From DMER64 sp041654355 (GTDB lineage Bacteria; Bacteroidota; Bacteroidia; Bacteroidales; UBA932), in contig JBAZDQ010000005.1 of assembly GCA_041654355.1 (NCBI GenBank), positions 15,441 through 79,440 on the forward strand: 64,000 nt of DNA. The letters run 5' to 3'. Under the pieces are notes generated by a model that did no database searches, was not told the DNA's origin, and was given only the letters and a program-made list of their open reading frames with translations. This document shows, piece by piece, positions 60,123-64,000 of the stretch; positions within the stretch are counted from its first letter, which is position 1; each line of letters opens with the position of its first letter. The position numbers and the translations under genes were made by a program.

Positions 60123-60566
60123 TTATTTCTTTCGCAAGATTTTTTTCATGTTTTTGTTGAGCTTGTTCAGAACTTCCACCACTGTGTTCAATTCCTCGGT
60201 AGGAATCCCTCCCAATATATTATCTGCTGCATTAATGGCAATGCGCGTTATCTCCTGCTTTTTTTCTTCACCTGTCCGGGTGACAACCACCCGGTTTTTG
60301 CGACGATCCTTAGGATTGGTTTCCCTCACCACATAGTCCTTTTTCTCCAGACCGTCAATTAGTTTTGTAATAGAATTCTTATCCTTTTGCATCTGGTCGG
60401 CGATCTCCTGTTGTGTCAGGGGACCTTCATCCCATAACAGATCTATAAGCAAATATTGCTCGGGGGTGAGATCTACGTTATTGGCTACCAGTTCTCTCAG
60501 AAAGCATTGCTTGAACAGGAAATGTGCCTGGTTCAAATAAACCCCCATTTTTTTACTTAGTAACAT
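60123..60566 (-). CDS. MarR-family transcriptional regulator
   Basis: A 147-residue winged-helix regulator: PEQYLLIDLLWDEGPLTQQE, IADQMQKDKNSITKLIDGL, EKKDYVVRETNPKDRRKNRV. MarR proteins repress genes until a small ligand binds. It lies 2 bases upstream of cysteate synthase and near the other sulfonolipid genes, so it may regulate them, and probably itself. The start is MLLSKKMGVYLN at 60566, or the second Met at 60548. Confidence 0.9.
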   Translation of the reverse strand: MLLSKKMGVYLNQAHFLFKQCFLRELVANNVDLTPEQYLLIDLLWDEGPLTQQEIADQMQKDKNSITKLIDGLEKKDYVVRETNPKDRRKNRVVVTRTGEEKKQEITRIAINAADNILGGIPTEELNTVVEVLNKLNKNMKKILRKK

Positions 60567-60574
60567 AATATATA

Positions 60575-60588
60575 GTAAACGCTGTTAC
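60575..60588 (-). promoter_or_regulatory. possible MarR operator
   Basis: GTAAACGCTGTTAC is an imperfect palindrome with GTAA and TTAC ends. It abuts the MarR -7 box and sits at the expected transcription start, a common position for an autorepressor site. Supported by position and symmetry only. Confidence 0.35.
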
Positions 60589-60618
60589 AAAGATAGGAAT
60601 CTCCTTCATTATGCACAA
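60588..60618 (-). promoter_or_regulatory. promoter for the MarR-cysteate synthase pair
   Basis: Read on the minus strand: TTG (60618-60616), 20 bases, TATCTTTG (60595-60588). The -7 box fits the consensus; the -33 box is only the shorter TTG form. Transcription would start near 60581. Confidence 0.5.
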
Positions 60619-60646
60619 GTATCTTGAAGATTGCTTATCTTTATAT

Positions 60647-62440
60647 ATGAATTTGTGCCGGTACATACCCTTGCTACTGTTGGTTTTGATCATAAACAGT
60701 TGCAGACCTGAAAATGATGCATTGTCTGTCATCCTGTCTGCAACCGACCAGTTGATCATTCCTGAAGGAAAGATACCGGGAGATACTCTTTTGGTACACT
60801 TTTACGCTCCGGGCGGGTGGACAGCATCGTTCAGCACAGGAAACAGTTGGGTGGACGTATCCCCTAAATCGGGAACATCCGGAAATAAAACTGTGGTTAT
60901 ATCCATACTTGAATTGAATACATCGGGGACGGTCCGTATAGATTCTCTGCAAATATACAGCAATGAACAAACTGTTTCCGTCCCTGTTTTCCAGCCGGTT
61001 ACCTATTTAGCTGTCTATCCGGGGAACGTGGTATTGCAAAACACGGTTCAAAATGAACAGTTGTTACACATTGCTTCTGCAACGGATTGGAGTATTGTCT
61101 TTAACGCAGAGACAGTTCCCTGGCTTTCTGTCCAATCGTTGTCGGGAGGTCCGGGAACTCACCGGATCCTGCTGAAAACCTTGGAAGCCAATACTTCTTA
61201 TGATGATCGGAATACCATTTTAAGAACGAATGCAGGAGAGTTTTCCAAAAACATTACAGTCACTCAAAAACAAAAAGATGCCCTGTTGCTGTCAGCCGAT
61301 GTTCAGAATATTCCTCCGGAAGGAGGTGATTTTTCAGTAGAGATTCAACATAATATTTATTACACGGTAACCATTCCCGCTGCCTATCCGTGGATTGTAC
61401 ACAACACACCTAATTCTGTGGAAACCAAAGGATTGATATCTACTGTAGAGCATTTCCGGGTACAGGAAGGAACTGAAGACGGGGCCCGGCACGGGATGGT
61501 TATTTTCAGTTACGGCACTATGTCGGATACCATTCAGGTTTACCAGGCACAAATTGACCGTTTGATCTTATCTTACGACTTTCTTAATGTTCCTGCCGCC
61601 GGCGGAGAATATCCGGTTTCCTTGCGAACCAATATACAATATGACATTACTATTCCGGGGATGCCGGATTGGTTGGAAATTATAGCCACAAAAGCCATGC
61701 GAACAGATGTAGTCAACCTGTTGGTTAATCCCCTGACCGGTGATGAAAGCCGTACAGCCATGGTGGTAGTCAGGGATCAACATTCCACTTTATCAGACAC
61801 CCTTACCGTGTACCAATCTCCCCGGGAAGAACTATCTGTTGAGCCATCGGCCATAAACCTTCAGGAAGAAGCCTCTTTTACGGTCAGATTGGACACGAAT
61901 GTTCCTTACATTATTGATATTCCTGAAGATGCAACATGGATAACCGAAAATGTATCTGATCCTGTCTCAAACAGGGAACTTGTATTTTCCGTTGCTCCCA
62001 ATCCGTTCCTTGCTCAACGGCAAACACAAATCACAGTCCGAAGTGAGAGCGGCCAGGTAGCTGATACCCTTTCCGTTGTACAGTCTCCCTATGCCCAACA
62101 TCCTTTGTTATTATGCAATACACCGGGTGTATACAGCCCGGACAACCTGCCGCTTTTTGCATACATACCTTTTGTGAATCAGTGTGTTGTGCTTAATGCA
62201 GATGACGGCAACTATTTTCGCCTTCAACATATGGGACTATGCCGGGTATTTGCCTTCGGGCCCGTTCCCCAAGATGCACAACCCGGGGATCAATTTAGTG
62301 TACAAATTGTCTCACGAGGCTTTGCGGGACTTTCATCCGGAACACGTTCCGTTATACTGCTCCGTTCCCGGGAAAACACGATTTGGCTAGCAGACTTAAA
62401 TGATCTTACCGGTTTTATTATTAAAAAAGAGCTGCCATGA
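60647..62440 (+). CDS. multi-BACON-domain lipoprotein
   Basis: A 597-residue protein starting MNLCRYIPLLLLVLIINSC at 60647; LIINSC with Cys19 is a lipobox, so it is probably an outer-membrane lipoprotein. It contains about five BACON-like beta-sandwich repeats, each with a hydrophobic strand followed by IPxxGG or NIQYDI-type and W-[LIV] motifs (NVPAAGGEYPVSLRTNIQYD and NIPPEGGDFSVEIQHNIYYT). A non-BACON C-terminal part follows from about residue 480. BACON proteins bind carbohydrate or other surface ligands in gut Bacteroidetes. The stop overlaps the next start by 4 bases (ATGA). Confidence 0.85.
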   Translation: MNLCRYIPLLLLVLIINSCRPENDALSVILSATDQLIIPEGKIPGDTLLVHFYAPGGWTASFSTGNSWVDVSPKSGTSGNKTVVISILELNTSGTVRIDSLQIYSNEQTVSVPVFQPVTYLAVYPGNVVLQNTVQNEQLLHIASATDWSIVFNAETVPWLSVQSLSGGPGTHRILLKTLEANTSYDDRNTILRTNAGEFSKNITVTQKQKDALLLSADVQNIPPEGGDFSVEIQHNIYYTVTIPAAYPWIVHNTPNSVETKGLISTVEHFRVQEGTEDGARHGMVIFSYGTMSDTIQVYQAQIDRLILSYDFLNVPAAGGEYPVSLRTNIQYDITIPGMPDWLEIIATKAMRTDVVNLLVNPLTGDESRTAMVVVRDQHSTLSDTLTVYQSPREELSVEPSAINLQEEASFTVRLDTNVPYIIDIPEDATWITENVSDPVSNRELVFSVAPNPFLAQRQTQITVRSESGQVADTLSVVQSPYAQHPLLLCNTPGVYSPDNLPLFAYIPFVNQCVVLNADDGNYFRLQHMGLCRVFAFGPVPQDAQPGDQFSVQIVSRGFAGLSSGTRSVILLRSRENTIWLADLNDLTGFIIKKELP

Positions 62441-64000
62441 AACGGAGATTGATCCTATTTCTGTGCCTGTTGTTTTTCTTGTGCGGAAATCCGTCCATAG
62501 TCTATGGCGTTAAAGCATACCCACACCCTGTTCGCGTTGTCCAGCCCGATGGCAGTGTATTAACCATCCGCATACACGGGGATGAGTTTCTGAACTGGAA
62601 AACTTGTAGCGGCCGGCTGGTCAGGCAGGGACCCGACCGTTTTTATTATTATGCCCGGTTCTCGGCTGATGGCCGTCAGGTTCTTTCGCAAAATCGTGTC
62701 ATTGAATCTCCCATAACCCCATTGGCACAGGATCTGGTTGCAGACAGGCCACCGGCCGCAGCTTTACAGCGGGCCTCTGAGCTTCGCAGGGCCTCCGTTC
62801 AAACACCGGTCAGTGCCCCGGCACGTTCCATTTCCATGGGTGAAAAGCCGTTCCTGGTCATCCTGGTACAATTCGCCGATCTGACATTCACATCGGCCTC
62901 GGCAAACCAAGATTTTTTCAATATGCTGAATTTGCCCGGATACAGTGCGAACAGGGGGACCGGCTCTGCGTATGATTATTTTTATGAAAATTCTTCGGGA
63001 GTTTTCCATCCCCAATTTGACGTTGTCGGACCGGTGACACTTTCCCAAAATTACACGTACTACGGGGAAAATGACCAAGAGGGTGACGATCTGCGTCCCA
63101 GGGAAATGGTTGCCGAGGCAGTAAAGATTGCAGACCAGACGCTTGGAATTGATTTTTCGCAATATGACACCGATAACGACGGCTATATTGACAATGTCTT
63201 TGTGTACTACGCAGGGTGGAACGAGGCGGAAGGAGCCGGGGATGACACCATCTGGCCACACAAATGGAACATTTACAACCAGGTTACGGTAGACGGAGTA
63301 AAAACCGGTACGTATGCCTGTACTTCTGAGTTCAGAGGCACCCCTGCCGAGCAGGATTATGCGGGAATCGGGACTTTCTGTCATGAATTTGGTCATGTTC
63401 TGGGTCTTCCCGATTTCTATGATACGGACAATAGTGAGAACGGGGAGGCAGAAGAATTGGGTCCCTACTCATTGATGTCCAATGGAAATTATAATAATAT
63501 GGGACGCACTCCGCCCTATTTCAGCGTGATGGAAAGAGCGCTTGTAGGATGGATCACAGAAGGTGAAGTTACCGCTTTGCAGCAGACCGGTTATTATGAA
63601 CTGGATCCCGTTTTTATTAATACCGGATTCCGTTCGCCTGCCCCTTCCTATTCACAAAACTATTTCCCCAATGGGGAATATTACCTGTATGAAAACAGGC
63701 AGAAAACTGGCTGGGACACCTACCTGCCAGAAGAAGGCCTCCTGATATATCACGTGGACAGAAGTCCGGAATATCTTTCGCGTTGGGATAATAATAACGT
63801 GAACGATTATAGCGACCATGAATGTTATGACCTGATAGAAGCCAATGCGCCCAATTACAGACCTTTCCCGGGATCTGAACCGGTTACCGAATTCACCGCG
63901 TCTACCAGTCCGGCAGCTGTAGATTGGGAGGGCACGGCTACCGGGTACGACCTGAGAAACATCAGCACCGCTGTGAACAGGATCACCTTTACCACAGGCA
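62437..64000 (+). CDS. M6-family metalloprotease (partial, runs past the window end)
   Basis: At least 521 residues. A signal peptide (MKRRLILFLCLLFFLCGN) is followed by a propeptide-like region with FLNWKTCSGRLVRQGPDRF, and the M6 catalytic domain (about 140-420): FLVILVQFAD, GSAYDYFYENSSGVF and the zinc motif HEFGHVLGLPDFYD with His316, Glu317 and His320. Acidic DTDNDGYIDN looks like a Ca2+ site. It resembles immune-inhibitor-A-type secreted proteases, probably exported to the cell surface or medium and possibly sorted by a C-terminal domain that lies outside the window. Coupled to the BACON lipoprotein gene upstream, so the two may act together in cleaving and capturing glycoproteins. Confidence 0.88.
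   Translation, partial: MKRRLILFLCLLFFLCGNPSIVYGVKAYPHPVRVVQPDGSVLTIRIHGDEFLNWKTCSGRLVRQGPDRFYYYARFSADGRQVLSQNRVIESPITPLAQDLVADRPPAAALQRASELRRASVQTPVSAPARSISMGEKPFLVILVQFADLTFTSASANQDFFNMLNLPGYSANRGTGSAYDYFYENSSGVFHPQFDVVGPVTLSQNYTYYGENDQEGDDLRPREMVAEAVKIADQTLGIDFSQYDTDNDGYIDNVFVYYAGWNEAEGAGDDTIWPHKWNIYNQVTVDGVKTGTYACTSEFRGTPAEQDYAGIGTFCHEFGHVLGLPDFYDTDNSENGEAEELGPYSLMSNGNYNNMGRTPPYFSVMERALVGWITEGEVTALQQTGYYELDPVFINTGFRSPAPSYSQNYFPNGEYYLYENRQKTGWDTYLPEEGLLIYHVDRSPEYLSRWDNNNVNDYSDHECYDLIEANAPNYRPFPGSEPVTEFTASTSPAAVDWEGTATGYDLRNISTAVNRITFTTG

Noticed and set aside
62764..63396. 210-codon minus-strand frame opposite the M6 protease
   Set aside because: No domain or signal peptide of its own; the plus strand encodes the HEFGH zinc protease.

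Overview
The window is a gene-dense bacterial chromosome segment from the Bacteroidota, most likely the order Bacteroidales. The evidence is the TAnnTTTG-type -7 promoters with TTTG -33 boxes, an OmpA/TonB-style beta-barrel protein, BACON-domain lipoproteins, DUF349, DUF4301 and DUF2764 proteins, a V-type ATPase operon, and a sodium-pumping methylmalonyl-CoA decarboxylase operon. HydF, rubrerythrin and a membrane 4Fe-4S protein point to an anaerobe. Genes that look like sulfonolipid biosynthesis (cysteate synthase, cysteate acyltransferase, SDR reductase) suggest a Rikenellaceae- or Odoribacteraceae-like lineage, but that placement is inference. I see no insertion sequence, prophage, CRISPR array or rRNA.

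Layout. 1-15.5 kb is mostly minus strand: yidC (cut by the window edge), a DUF349 protein, a ferredoxin-like membrane protein with a DUF362 partner, folD, ffh, a Sua5-type gene, lysA, DUF4301, pdxB, DUF721 and recF. trmD and a deoxyhypusine-synthase-like gene lie on the plus strand. A 540-base interval at 11.1-11.65 kb holds two unlisted small membrane-peptide genes with their own consensus promoter. 15.6-18.9 kb carries a membrane-anchored TPR protein, YebC and an LTA-synthase-like enzyme.

19-32.2 kb is one long colinear run: methylmalonyl-CoA epimerase, decarboxylase alpha, gamma (fused to a lamin-tail domain), biotin carrier and beta subunits, then the V-ATPase genes E, DUF2764, A, B, D, I, K, then a phosphohexomutase. 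Decarboxylation of methylmalonyl-CoA exports Na+, and the K subunit carries Na+-type ligands, so the run reads as a sodium-bioenergetics locus. 32.2-38.1 kb has rpmE2, mnmD, an SGNH hydrolase, hydF, rubrerythrin, tRNA-Arg(CCT), rpmF, DUF177 and guaA.

38.1-43.2 kb is accessory-like: a uracil-DNA-glycosylase-family gene, a small membrane protein, two tandem D-Ala-D-Ala-ligase-like ATP-grasp genes with a GNAT gene, DoxX, and an FMN reductase. 42.4-47.7 kb is a minus-strand operon (ABC ATPase, permease, GntR regulator, outer-membrane barrel, patatin) with a triple 8-bp repeat on its promoter. 47.8-54.7 kb has ftsE, nth, a Xer recombinase, and a large TPR protein coupled to an outer-membrane barrel. 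54.8-60.6 kb has gyrB followed by the putative sulfonolipid genes and a MarR regulator. The window ends in a BACON lipoprotein coupled to an M6-family metalloprotease that runs off the edge.

Many adjacent genes overlap by ATGA or TAATG, so most of the window is probably transcribed in tightly coupled operons. The strongest candidates for undescribed biology are the ATP-grasp/ATP-grasp/GNAT trio, the two small membrane peptides with the 29-bp repeat between them, and the arrangement of the sulfonolipid genes with a MarR regulator.
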